A stretch of 64,000 nt of DNA from positions 133,097 to 197,096 of the forward strand of contig JADKJI010000014.1 of assembly GCA_016721085.1 (NCBI GenBank), read 5' to 3'. The translations under genes and the position numbers were made by a program. This DNA is from Chitinophagaceae bacterium (lineage in GTDB: Bacteria > Bacteroidota > Bacteroidia > Chitinophagales > Chitinophagaceae). Numbering within the stretch: the stretch's first letter is position 1; every line of letters begins with the position of its first letter. Of the stretch, positions 9,347-20,700 are shown piece by piece. Under the pieces are notes generated by a model, which was not told the origin of the DNA, did not search any database, and saw only the letters and a list, made by a program, of their open reading frames with translations.

Positions 9347-10768
9347 ATGAAACGTTTCCGGTTCATCTCCTCAATTTTATTTGTGTTGCTGGTATTCAGT
9401 GTCCCTTCCAAGGGTCAATCGGATACAGCATCGATGCTGGTATTGTCTGAAAATGAATTCCTGAATCTGGTTCGTTTATACCATCCTGTAGTAAAGCAGG
9501 CTGACTTTTCAGTTCAGAGAGCAGCGGCAGCCCTTACCGGAGCCAGAGCTGGATTCGACCCATTGTTGACTACTTCATTCGAAAAGAAAAAATTCGGAGG
9601 AGATGTTTATTATAGTTATTACCAACCGGAATTGAAGATACCAACATGGTATGGTATTGAACTTTATGCAGGATTGGAAGAGATTTCAGGTACGAGGGTA
9701 ACCAGCGAAGCTACTTTAGGACAAACAAGCTATCTCGGTGTAAGTGTACCATTACTGAAAGATCTGGTTGTCGATAAAAGAAGGGCTATACTAAAGCAGG
9801 CAAAAATTTATCAGCAACAAAATCTTGCTACAAGGAACCTGATCATCAATGACCTTTTATATGAAGGTATTGGTGCTTATTGGAATTGGGTTAAAGAGTA
9901 TCAGGTATATAAAATTCTGGATAAAACTATTGCCCTTAGCGAAGCAAGATTGCGTTTCACATCTATTGAATACCAACAAGGGAATCGTCCAGCAATTGAC
10001 ACTGTTGAAGCATTGGCCCAATTACAGCAATTCCTTCTCCTGAGAAATGAGGCTTTTATGAAATTCCAGAACGCTGGAACTGAATTATAAAACTTTCTAT
10101 GGCTTGAAAATGATATCCCCTATAAATTACCTGTTGCTGCTATTCCCGATACTTTATGGGAAAAGAGTACGCAGACGGTAATGATACCAGCAATGGACGA
10201 GTTATTGTCAGTGGCACTTTCAAATCATCCCAAATTGAAAACCTTTTCGTACAAATTGGATTGGCTTAGGGTGGAGCAACAATTGAAATTTCAGGAAATG
10301 CTACCAAAGTTGGATGCGAAAGCAAATCTTTTGAATAAAGGGTATAATGTCTTTAAAAATGTCAACACCAATTTTTTAGAGAACAATTATAAGTTTGGGA
10401 TTGATTTCAGTATGCCATTGCGTTTGTCGCAGGGAAGAGGTGGGTTTCGTGAAACTAAATTTAAAGTAGCCGAAACATCGATGGAGAGAAATCAGGCACA
10501 GCGCGATATAGAGACCAAGATAACTGTGTATTATAACGAAACGTATACTCTTCGTCAACAGGTTAGCTTAATGGAACAGGCTTTAGTGAATTATCAGCGG
10601 TTGTTGAGTGGAGAGCTTGCCCGATTTGAAATTGGTGAAAGCAGTTTGTTTATTGTTAATACCCGTGAGAATAAGGTTTTGGAATTGCAACAGAAATTGC
10701 AGGAGACCAAAACCAAATTCTACAAGTCATTAGCAGCCCTTCAATGGGCTTCGGGGCAATTAAAATAG
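9347..10768 (+). CDS. TolC-family outer membrane efflux protein; in-frame stop
   Basis: Outer-membrane channel of the type I secretion operon. It has a signal peptide (MKRFRFISSILFVLLVFS, cleaved after SKGQ) and two copies of the TolC repeat (LSENEFLNLVRLYHPVVKQA and MDELLSVALSNHPKLKTF), rich in long helices. The full span is 473 residues, normal for the family. A TAA at 10088-10090 interrupts it in frame, between GTEL and NFLWLENDIPYKLP; both sides are in the same frame, so this is a substitution, most simply TCA to TAA, not an indel. Without it the protein is complete. It may be a base-call error or a real nonsense allele that would disable the exporter. Confidence 0.82.
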
Positions 10769-10772
10769 GCTA

Positions 10773-11942
10773 TTAATTCAATTCGGGATTAGCGCTTAAT
10801 TCCTGCAATGGAACTGTTGAATAATCCCTTACTTCATTATAGAGTGTATCTCTTTCTATGGCTTTTCTTCCTGCCTGGTTAATCAATGTTACCAGTTCGG
10901 CAGTAGACATGGCTGGGTTTTGTTCTTCAGAGCCTGCCATTGAATAGATTTTTGTTGAATCATCGATAGTACCATCAATATCATTTACTCCAAATGAAAG
11001 GGTCAGTTGGGCATTTTGACGACCCAACATTGGCCAATATGCTTTTAGATGAGGGAAATTGTCCATATACAATCTTGCAATTGCATACAGCCTGAGATCT
11101 TCAATTACTGATACTTCAGGAATATGACTCATTTCATTATCATGGTTCCTGAATTTTAGTGGTATGAAGGTGTTGAAACCTTTCGTTTCATCCTGTAATG
11201 AACGAAGTCGATCCATATGGTCGATACGATGTTCGTAAGATTCCAGATGACCGTATAGCATGGTTGCATTGGTATGCATTCCCAGTTTATGAGCGGTACC
11301 ATGAATATCGAGCCAGCCTTCTGAACTTACCTTGTCGGCACAAATCTGCTCTCTTATTTTTTCATCGAAAATTTCTGCACCACCACCAGGCAATGAATCA
11401 AGTCCAGCTTCTTTAAGGAATCGAAGTCCTTCTTCTGTAGTCATTTTGGCTTTGCGGAACATATAATCCAATTCAACGGCTGTAAAACCTTTGATATGAA
11501 GATCGGGTCTATGAGCCTTTATTTTACGGAGAAGGTCTGCGAAGAAATCGAGGTTCATTTTCGGATGAACACCGCCTACTATATGTACTTCAGTTACTGG
11601 TTTACCATCGTATTTCTTTACGATGTCCATCATCTGTTCAGTGCTTAATTCCCAGCCTTCTTCCTTATGCGCATAGAGTCTGGAATAGGAGCAGAACTTA
11701 CAGGAGAATACGCACACATTAGTGGGTTCAATATGGAAGTTCCTGTTGAAATAAGTACGGTCACCATGTAATCGCTCTCTTACTGCATTAGCCAGTGCTC
11801 CTAAAAAAGAAAGACTGCCCCTTTCGAAAAGGAGCAGTCCGTCTTGTTTAGAGATTCGTTTCTGGTTAATTACTTTTTGAGCTATTATTCTAAGTGATTC
11901 GTCTTTTTCGTTTTCAATAATAGTTTCAATAGCGTTCATCAT
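10773..11942 (-). CDS. mqnE: Aminofutalosine synthase, radical SAM
   Basis: Radical SAM enzyme of the futalosine route to menaquinone: joins 3-[(1-carboxyvinyl)oxy]benzoate to the adenosyl group of SAM, giving aminofutalosine. The CX3CX2C cluster motif is CVFSCKFCSY near residue 80. MqnE-specific stretches are EVHIVGGVHP, DSLPGGGAEIF and HTNATMLYGH, which favour MqnE over MqnC. The 389 residues are normal. Its ATG overlaps the stop of the upstream T9SS gene by 4 nt (ATGA), so translation may be coupled, although the two have no evident functional link. The 3' end is convergent with tolC, 4 nt away. This gene implies that the organism respires with menaquinone. Confidence 0.93.
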   Translation of the reverse strand: MMNAIETIIENEKDESLRIIAQKVINQKRISKQDGLLLFERGSLSFLGALANAVRERLHGDRTYFNRNFHIEPTNVCVFSCKFCSYSRLYAHKEEGWELSTEQMMDIVKKYDGKPVTEVHIVGGVHPKMNLDFFADLLRKIKAHRPDLHIKGFTAVELDYMFRKAKMTTEEGLRFLKEAGLDSLPGGGAEIFDEKIREQICADKVSSEGWLDIHGTAHKLGMHTNATMLYGHLESYEHRIDHMDRLRSLQDETKGFNTFIPLKFRNHDNEMSHIPEVSVIEDLRLYAIARLYMDNFPHLKAYWPMLGRQNAQLTLSFGVNDIDGTIDDSTKIYSMAGSEEQNPAMSTAELVTLINQAGRKAIERDTLYNEVRDYSTVPLQELSANPELN

Positions 11943-14900
11943 CTTCTCTTAATAATTCTTTCTGTAATTACCTTATTATCGTAAACCAGTTTCACTTGAT
12001 AAGAACCATTTGAATAACGGCTAAGATCTACTGGAATATAATTGCTTGCGTTACCGTTGAACGTCCTTGATACTACAGTTTCTCCGATTGAATTGATTAC
12101 TTGCAACCCTCTCAGATTTGCTGGTGGTAACAGGTGACGGATTACAAAGCTTCCTTCAAAAGGATTCGGAGTAATCATATAACCTGCTTGTTTCAGACGC
12201 GCTGGCAAAGTTATAGTAGAAATGTCAATATTATCAAGGAATGTATTATTTCCTTTGTTACTACTACTTCTGAATACAAACTGGAACTTGCTGTTGGCAC
12301 CTACGAACTTGCTGATATCCACCCATTCTCTGCGCCATTGTGAAGCTGAATTAGGATAGAATCCTACAGTATCAGTATTTGGATATACTTGTGGGAAGTT
12401 CTTGTCTACTGTAGTAAGGTCTTCACCCCATTTCTTGTAAACAGAACGGAATGTTTTACCGCAATCTGAAGTAAGCAGGATTTCCAGCGTATCTAAAGGT
12501 GTACCAGTACTTCCTGGATATTGTGCGGTAGCGTGAGCTACGTCGAATTTCAGGTAAACTGAGTCAGGACTTCCAATTTGAACCAATGGAGAGTAGAGGT
12601 CATCTTTTCTTCCATTGCTGTTGAAACGGTAGTTACGGATAGTAGCAGAAGCTGTCTTTTCATTAGCAGCTCTTACACTTCTTTCCCAAGTATAACCGCT
12701 TCCAGAAGATGCAACAGACCAGTTGGCAGGAGGGAAGGTAGGTTGTTCAAAACCTTCTTTCACCGGATCTGGCTGAGGATCAAAAATGGTAAGACCAATT
12801 TTGGTTGTATCATTCAGATTGTTCTCATCAGTCAATCCGTTTGGTTCTTTTGTATAAGAAATGAACTGGTAGTTACCACCTGTAGCAAACGTGATTGTCT
12901 TATTGTAAGTAGCGAAATTGATCAGTGCAGATCCGCCATTTGGTAATGCACCTGTCCAACTGATGGAATCCAAAGCACCGGTACCGATACGGAACATGAT
13001 CTTAACACTCTTCAATGTATCGCGACCCTGATTGCCAATTGTTAATTGAGGAACCAATGTACGTGCACAAAGGCGACCTGCTGGTTCTGTTACAGTTCTG
13101 ATCAAGGCATCACGGAAAGGTAAGCGGAAGGTTCTGATATTGATATCATCCAGATAAAGGTTGTTACCGAATCTGTTGATAGCTTTAAATCCAACGGTTA
13201 CACTTGTTGCAGAGCCGATGAAAGGTTTAAGATCCAAACGAGTGCTCAACCAATCAGCTGCTGCAGGAACATAACCTGAAGTAGTTGTACCTGCAACGGT
13301 TGCCAAGGCGGTACCTTCTCTTCTCCAAACCTCAGTAAAAGTAGCTCCACAATCTGTTGAAACCACAACAGCTAAACCATCTGCAAAAGATGCTGATGTG
13401 CTATATGGTTTGTAAGCTCTTTCGAAAGTAAGGATTACAGAGTCGGCAGAGTTTACATCCAATATTGAAGAAAGTAAGAAATCTTCATGAAGGTCGCTTG
13501 AGTAGTTATAGAAATCCATAAATGCAGAAGCTACACCTGATTTTCTGGCGGAAGTATTTCTTGCCCAGGTTACAGAACCCGAATTAGGATTAATAATCCT
13601 CCAGTTAGCAGGAGGGAAGGTTGTTGATTCGAAGCCTTCTACTAAAGGACTTGGGAAAGGTGCAAGTATTGTAAAGCTTGATTTGGCTGTGTCATTTGAT
13701 TGTTGTTTTCATCCAAACTGCCATTTGGCTCACCTACGAAAATCTTAAGTGTGTGAGCACCCGTTGTTGTTGTGATATTAGGTAAGGTAACATTAGCCGA
13801 TTGAGTAATATTTAGCGAACCTGTCCATGCAAAAGGAGCACTTACAGGGTTGTTATCTATTTTAGTGTAGATATTAAGGCTTGTAAGTGTAGTTGTTCCA
13901 GCATTTCTGATAGTAACCTGTGGTGTTATAGTATTTGAACACTGTGCTAAACCATTTGCTGGTGAAATGATGCCGATTGTACGGGCATCTAAAGCTGGTA
14001 GTGGCTCTAACTTAAAGGAAGAAACCCTTGTTTTCCAGTTAGCAGCACCATACATGGCAGTAAACCAGAAAAGAGAGTCATTGGTAACATCTGTTTCCAG
14101 GTCGTTATAATCACCCCATCTGTTAGAGAAAGTACCATAAGCAGAACCTACTTGCAATGTTCCTTCATCATACACCATTTGACCTGCTGGGTCGGTACTG
14201 TTACGTCCAGTGAAATATATTGAAGCGAATTTGCCAGAACCGCTATGGTTAAAGGCAAGAGCTATTTGTCCTTTGCTATTGATGCTGATACCACCCATCC
14301 AGCGACCATCTGCATCAGGAGCATAAGTTCCTTGTTGTTGAACGCCCCAGGCACCACCACTACGACGCAGTTCATACCATCTGATACCGGCTTTTGCTGG
14401 TAGAACAGGGTAGTTAGCATCTACAGTATGGTTGGCTACTATGGCTTCATAAGTTCCAAAATTGCGATAGCTAACCCTATGCATGAAACGGTCACTGATG
14501 GCATCGTAAGCAGAGCCGCCAGGAACGCAGGCACGGGAAGCACAAACCTGTGATTTGAACGCTGCTACAGTCATTTGTCCACCAACAGTTATTGTTGTAT
14601 TAGCAGGCGTAGTGAAATCCGGTTTCATATTGATGATACCTACGCTATCAACGTCTGTAGTTGATGCAGTAAGGTTATCGTCGTGATAATAAAGGAAGAA
14701 TCCGGTATTTGGGTCAGCAGGAGCGGTAGGACCACTGATACTGATAGGAGCCATCGTTCTTGGTTTAGATGTTGGTGTTACACCTGTAGAGAAGAAAGAA
14801 GGCAGTGTACGAATCATTGTAGGGCTAGCTGCACCGGCAATCATTGCATTTTTGTCGAATGCCATAACTGATGATCCGAGATAAGCAGTTCCTGCTGTAT

Positions 14901-15651
14901 TGAAATCGTTAGATGTACCGAAGATGGCGTTAGGCCATACAGAATAGTGAGGATAATCGATAAATGCAGAGTTGTCTACAAACTTATAGATGTTCCAGGC
15001 ACCTGATGGATCGTTAGTGGCTGATACGGCGAAAATCAGGGTATTGGCATAAGTAGTAACGCCACCTGAAGCACCGAATTCAGAAAGGAAATACCTTCCT
15101 GAGAACTGGTCGTACAATACGATAGGGTCACCAAAACCTGTATAACCAGGAGTTGCGATCACCTGATACATATACGTTTGAGCAACAACGTTAGCTCCGG
15201 TCTTATCCCAGATACGGAAATAAGAACCCTGGCTACCATTGATCATTTGAATAACATGGTTTGGACCCTGTGTTAAACAAGGGTCGGCAGGTGCTACGTT
15301 AGTGAATCCCATACCATCATAGTTCTGCACCACTTTGGTTCCAACTAATGGACCTTCTTCAGCACCATTGGTAAGTTTTTTGGGATTGTAAAAATCTTTC
15401 TGTACAACAGGGTCGCCAGTAGCGTTTGTACCAAAATCTTTAACTTCTTCTTTCCAGGTCTTTTTAATAACCAAACCGGTAAGGTCGCGGCTTACTGGAG
15501 GATTAAGAGAAGGATCAGGTTTCAGGTTCTTAAGTGATGTAACTTTGTTGATAAGTTCACCCGTCACAACCCGAATACCATTCGGGGTTTGCTGAGCCAT
15601 CGTATTCAGTATAGATACAATGAATGCAGCAAGGAGTAGAGATTTCCTCAT
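11939..15651 (-). CDS. Large T9SS-exported multidomain protein; frame interrupted
   Basis: A cell-surface or secreted protein of 1237 residues after correction. Order: signal peptide (MRKSLLLAAFIVSILNTMAQ); a ~520-residue propeller-like region (YRIWDKTGANV to YGTFSNRWGDYND); then two tandem modules, each a CARDB-like domain (SLDENNNQ, GLTDENNLND) followed by a jelly-roll opening with GFE..TFPPANW; and a T9SS type A sorting domain from MITPNPFEGSFVIRHL to VKLVYDNKVITERIIKRR. One base is missing in an A-run (TTT at 13695-13697 on the plus strand), after DENNNQ. The other frame continues NDTAKSSFTILAPFPSPLV, so the reading is continuous. A consensus promoter lies upstream. The ligand is unknown; no catalytic motif was seen. 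Confidence 0.82.
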
Positions 15652-15690
15652 AAGCTTTAGTATGTTAGTTTTGATACAAATAACCGTCTA

Positions 15691-15721
15691 CAAATATAAA
15701 ATTTGCGGGGTAACGGTCAAA
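15691..15721 (-). promoter_or_regulatory. Consensus Bacteroidota promoter for the T9SS gene
   Basis: On the minus strand TTTG, a spacer of exactly 19 nt and TATATTTG form a perfect match to the Bacteroidota housekeeping promoter. It lies about 40 nt upstream of the ATG at 15651. Confidence 0.75.
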
Positions 15722-15947
15722 CTTTTTTTTTAATCTCCCCAATTACCCTAAATATTTGAAAAAGCATCATTTTGAAGCATTTGTAACCTTATTTCTTCAA
15801 CAAGAAATGGCAGGTTGGAAATTTGTGATTAATGAGACAAGGATATTGGGAAAGCAACTGTTCGAATTCCATTTTTTTAATCAATTCTTTATTCAGCCCC
15901 CGACTTTCCCTAAAATGATTAAATTACCAAAATTTTAAAAAGAACTT

Positions 15948-17068
15948 ATGGAAAGGTTACAGGGTCTTATAGGTATTATCCTAATACTCAGTTTGGCTTG
16001 GGTTGCATCAAATAACAAGAAAAGGATTAATTACAGGCTGGTTATCAGCGGTATCCTTTTACAGGTTACTATTGCCTTACTAATTTTTAAAGTTCCTTTC
16101 GTTAAGTCCTTTTTTTCATGGATGGGCCGACAAATGACCCATATCGAGGCATTTGCTAAAGAAGGTGCTTCATTTGTATACGGAGGACTTGTGGCTCAGG
16201 ATGCTTCCGGCGCAGCTGTTCCTTACAGAACACCCGGTGTTTTTGTGTTCGGCTTCAGTGTTTTGGCTACAATTATCCTGGTTTGCGTTTTAGTTGCCAT
16301 ATTCTACCATTTCGGAGTGATGCAACGAATTGTTTCCGTTATTGCAAAAGCCATGAATTGGGTGATGCGAGTGAGTGGTGCTGAGGCACTTAGCAATGTG
16401 GCAAGTGCTTTTGTGGGACAAGTTGAGGCGCAAGTTATGATTCGTCCTTATTTGTCTACTATGACAATGAGTGAGTTGCTGGCGAGTATGAGTGGTAGTT
16501 TGGCCTGTATTGCAGGCGGTATACTTGTTGTTTATGTAAGTTTTGGTGCCAGGGCTGAGTACCTGCTGGCAGCCAGTCTTATGGCCGCTGCATGAAAATA
16601 TCTGTAAACGTTATTGCCATGCTGATTGGTTTCTTAGGACTTATTGCTCTTATCAACTTTTTGCTGGGTAAATTAGGTGGTGCATTAAACCTGGATTATG
16701 CACTTACGTTGGACTGGATTTTCGGAAAAATATTCTATCCAATGTCTTGGGCCATGGGTGTTCCAGGTCAGGATGTTGATACAGTTGCTACATTAATGGG
16801 TCAAAAGCTGACAATTAATGAGTTTGTGGCATTTGATAATATGACTCACCACGGTATAAAACCAGTGACTGATAAGGGCCTTTTGATTGCCAGCATTGCC
16901 ATTTGCGGTTTTGCTAATTTCAGTTCTGTGGGTATGCAGATCGGTGGAATTGGAGCTTTGGCGCCTGAAAGGAGAGCGGATCTTGCAAAACTTGGTATGA
17001 AAGCACTTTTCTGTGGTACGTTGGCTTCTTACCTTTCAGCAACTATTGCTGGCATTCTTCTGTCGTAG
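15948..17068 (+). CDS. nupC: NupC-type nucleoside transporter with internal deletion
   Basis: Concentrative nucleoside:cation symporter of the inner membrane. The N-terminal part (to 16595) ends at AEYLLAASLMAAA and the C-terminal part (from 16592) restarts at MKISVNVIAMLIGFLGLIALIN, in a different frame and overlapping as ATGA. In NupC proteins these blocks are separated by roughly 45-60 residues (a PETE-containing loop ending in a Gly-rich DA..G..DG segment), and these are absent. So besides a frame change, about 150 nt seems to be missing at 16590. The rest is intact, including CGFANFSSVGMQIGG. Whether this is an assembly collapse or a real deletion is open; as read, the transporter could not be made whole. 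Confidence 0.85.
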
Positions 17069-17086
17069 GTAAAAGATATAAAAAGA

Positions 17087-17120
17087 GAAAGGCGCTTACC
17101 TGATGGTGAGCGCCTTTTTT
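17087..17120. terminator. Bidirectional terminator between nupC and trxA
   Basis: The stem AAAGGCGCTTACC pairs with GGTGAGCGCCTTT around a TGAT loop (one G-T pair), with T-runs in both directions. It lies between convergent nupC and trxA. Confidence 0.85.
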
Positions 17121-17134
17121 ATTATTTAAACAAC

Positions 17135-17452
17135 TTATTTGTGTTGTTCGATCTTCTTTACAAAATTAGTCTTTGGTTGTGCTCCAACCAGCTTATCAAC
17201 TACTTTACCACCTTTTATGAAAAGGATAGCAGGTATAGAGGTAACACCATAATTGATAGATAATTGAGGGTTATTGTCAACGTTCACTTTTCCAACGTTT
17301 ACCTTACCATCATATTCTTTTGATAATTCTTCAATTACCGGACCTATAGCGCGGCAAGGGCCACACCATTCTGCCCAAAAATCTACTACTGTCAATTTAT
17401 CGGAGCTGATCACTTTCTCCTGGAAATTGGAATCTGTGAGTTCTAATGCCAT
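17135..17452 (-). CDS. trxA: Thioredoxin
   Basis: Cytoplasmic disulfide reductase of 105 residues, the usual length. It carries the active site FWAEWCGPCRAIGP near residue 28 and the cis-Pro motif SIPAILFIKGGKVV, without a signal peptide. It ends 15 nt from the terminator shared with nupC. The upstream 300 nt hold its promoter region and the long hairpin behind dnaE. A second, longer thioredoxin sits in the sulfur island at 39136-39507. Confidence 0.95.
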   Translation of the reverse strand: MALELTDSNFQEKVISSDKLTVVDFWAEWCGPCRAIGPVIEELSKEYDGKVNVGKVNVDNNPQLSINYGVTSIPAILFIKGGKVVDKLVGAQPKTNFVKKIEQHK

Positions 17453-17602
17453 GATGATTAAAATTTAATTTTTTATTGAGTTGTTTGCTTGTGAATAGGA
17501 AGTGGCAAATTTACTGCCATTGCTAATAACCCGCTACGGTGGCATAAAGTTGTGCAAAACTTGTCACTTTTAGCGCTGAGAGACTGTTAAAACGGCACAT
17601 TA

Positions 17603-17748
17603 TTAAGTTCAATATGTTCAAAATGTTCCAGAAGTTCCATAGGTTCCTAAGTGTAAAACCAAAACTAATTGCTACTATTTTGTTTGGGTTTTACGCTTAG
17701 GAACCTATGGAACCTATGGAACTTCTGGAACCTATTGAACATATTAAA
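17603..17748. repeat. Long imperfect inverted repeat of GTTCC-type words (A)
   Basis: The left arm (17611-17665) and the right arm (17681-17746) pair over about 55 bp. The arms are strings of related 7-10 nt words (GTTCCATAG, GTTCCAGAA, GTTCAATA). The right arm has one extra word, GGTTCCATA, that must loop out. It sits between the dnaE stop (17754) and trxA, so it should form a strong hairpin in the dnaE 3' UTR. It shares TGTTCCAGAAGTTCCA exactly with repeat B on the other side of dnaE. Confidence 0.85.
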
Positions 17749-17753
17749 CTTTC

Positions 17754-20700
17754 TTACTGACTTACGACCTGCACCTCCAACTCCCCATTCTCCTGCAGGA
17801 AATGCGCCATTTCCTCATTCATCTCAAAACCCGATTCCATGCTGTAAAGACTCACTTTACATTGGCTTTTGGGTTCGCGGATCTGGAATTTGATGCCAGA
17901 TCGGCCTTTGTGGAGTTTCAGGTTTTTGTCAAAGAATTCAACCATCGGAGCACTTAAATGACGCGCTTCAATAGAAATGATTAGTTGCTTGGTTAGCAAT
18001 TGCTTTATACTTTCTAATAATATGATAGTGGTAACCTTGAATTCAAATTCATTTTCCTTACCCCATCTGTTTTTAAAATGTCCGGTAAGGAATAGGTTTT
18101 TCCCTTTCTCCAGATAATTTGAAAATTTCACATAGTCATCACTCCAAAGCATGAATTCACTCTTGCCACTGAAATCTTCAAGTGTGAAAGATCCAAAATT
18201 CCGTCCCGTCTTGGTTACCCTGTGCTGGGCATCTGTAACGAGTCCGGCTAACCGCAATGCCTTCCCTGGATTTGCCTGTAATGCTACCGCCTCCTTTATT
18301 TCATTGAAGTCGGACATACTGGTGATTCCGTAGTGATATATTTCGAATTTGAAATGGTCAAGGGGATGGCCACTCATGAATATCCCAGTTACCTCTTTCT
18401 CGTGATCAAGCAATTCTGTCAATGTCCATACTTCACAAGGCAAAATCTTTGGTTGAGGCACTTCCATAACAGAAGGCAGATCTCCAAATAAGGTATTTGA
18501 ATTTCCTGCAGTGATGGATTGTTGTGCTTGCCCCCAGGCTATGATTCTTTCAATACCTGTTTTCATTTCTCCTTGTGGGATATTGAAATATTGTGCCCTG
18601 TGAATTTCTTTAAAACAATCAAATGCCCCTGCATAAATAAGGCTTTCAATAGTTTTTTTGTTTACAGTTCGGTGATTAGTGCGTTTCACCATATCGAAAA
18701 TGGAAGTAAAGTGCCCTTTGTTTTCCCTTTCTTCGATAAGGCTGTCTACTGCAGCTTCACCAACACCTTTCAAACCGCCCAATCCGAAACGGATGGCACC
18801 AACTTTATTTACAGCAAATCCTTTTTTCGATTCATTGATATCCGGACCTAATACAGCTAGTCCCATTCTCTTACACTCTTCCATGAAGAAGGTGATCTTT
18901 TCAATGCTACCGGCGTTATTGAGAACAGCCGCCATATATTCACTAGGGTAGTGGGCTTTTAGGTAGGCTGTTTGATATGCTACAAATGCATAGCAAGTGG
19001 AGTGCGATTTGTTAAATGCGTATTGGGCAAATGCTTCCCAGTCTGTCCATATCTTTTCTAACTTCTCTGCTTCATGTCCTTTTGCCGTAGCACCAGCAAT
19101 GAACTGCCCCTTCATTTTATCCAGCACCGATTTCTGCTTCTTACCCATTGCTTTTCGAAGTACGTCGGCATCACCTTTACTAAAGCCACCGATACTCTGG
19201 GCTAAAAGCATTACCTGCTCCTGATATACCGTAATACCGTAGGTCTCTTCGAGGTATTCCGACATTATCGGCAAATCGTATGTGATCTTTTCTTTTCCGT
19301 GTTTACGATCGATGAAGTTGGGGATATAGCCGATTGGACCTGGACGATACAAGGCGTTCATCGCAATCAAGTCATCGAACTTATCCGGTTTTAGGTCGCG
19401 GAGGTATTTCTGCATACCCGGACTTTCAAACTGGAATGTACCGATGGTATCACCATGCTGGTATAGTTTGAACGTCTTTTCATCATCGAGTGGAATAGTA
19501 TCAATTTCTATTTCGACTCCGTGATTTTCCTTTATAAGTCGTAAGGCATTCTTAAGGATGGTCAGTGTTTTCAGACCAAGAAAGTCCATCTTGATTACGC
19601 CTGAATCTTCAATGATATTTCCTTCGATTTGTGTTACCCACAAAGTAGAGTCTTTGGCAACACAGACAGGAATCAATTCAGTAAGGTCTCTGGGGGCGAT
19701 GATGATACCAGCCGCATGTATACCAGTATTCCTCACAGAGCCTTCCAGGCGTTCAGCTTCATGAAGCACAAGTCCTTCCAGTGTATTTTCCTTGTTATAG
19801 ATTTCACGAAGCTTTTTTACGCCTTCCAGTTCATCTGGCCCAACGTTATCTTTTTCTTCCAGCGATTTCTCGCCTTCTTTTGTTGTTAGTGGAGCGTGAA
19901 GTACTCTTCTTAGTTCAATACCCGGACGATCTGGAACCAGTTTTGCCAGGGCATTGGATTCGGCCAGAGGTAAATCCATTACACGAGCCACATCTTTTAT
20001 ACTCATCTTGGCAGCCATTGTACCATATGTGATGATCTGGGCTACCTGGTTTTGTCCGTACTTATTTACAACATAGTCGATTACCTTCTGTCTTCCTTCA
20101 TCATCGAAGTCCGTATCAATATCGGGCATTGACTTACGGTCTGGGTTAAGGAAACGCTCAAACAGTAGGTTGTACTTCATCGGATCGATATTGGTGATAC
20201 CGATACAATAAGCCACCACACTTCCGGCGGCGGAACCACGACCTGGGCCTACAAATACACCGAGATTCCTTCCTGCTTTAATGAAATCACTTACAATAAG
20301 GAAGTAACCGGCAAAACCCATTGTTTTGATGGTGAACAATTCGAAATCGAGCCGTTCCTGTACTTCAGGAGTAATATCTGTATATCTTTCCTTAGCGCCT
20401 TCCATTGTAATATGGCGAAGGAACTCCCATTGGTTCAGGTTGCTGTCTGCATGCACCTGAAATTCTTTTGGGATAGGGAAGGCCGGTAGTAAGATGTCTT
20501 TCTTAAGATTAAGGACTTCTACCTTATCTACGATCCTGTTTGTATTATCAATCGATTCGGGGATGTCCTTGAAAAGGGTAGCCATCTCTTCCGATGTCTT
20601 AAAATAGAACTGATCGTTTGGGAATTTGAAGCGTCTGTCTTTCAGATGTACGTCATCATTCACAAAATCGTCGTAGCCCGGGGTGCTTTTCTTTTCACCC

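Noticed and set aside
10088..10090. Programmed stop-codon read-through or recoding in tolC
   Set aside because: No recoding structure is seen after the TAA, and TAA is the least leaky stop; an error or simple nonsense change is more likely.
15652..15947. Riboswitch upstream of nupC (purine type)
   Set aside because: I could not find the conserved three-way junction cores; the gap holds only the promoter of the divergent gene and AT-rich sequence.
15948..17068. A natural two-gene NupC coupled by ATGA
   Set aside because: Both halves end or start inside conserved membrane blocks and a whole loop is missing, so neither half is a complete domain.
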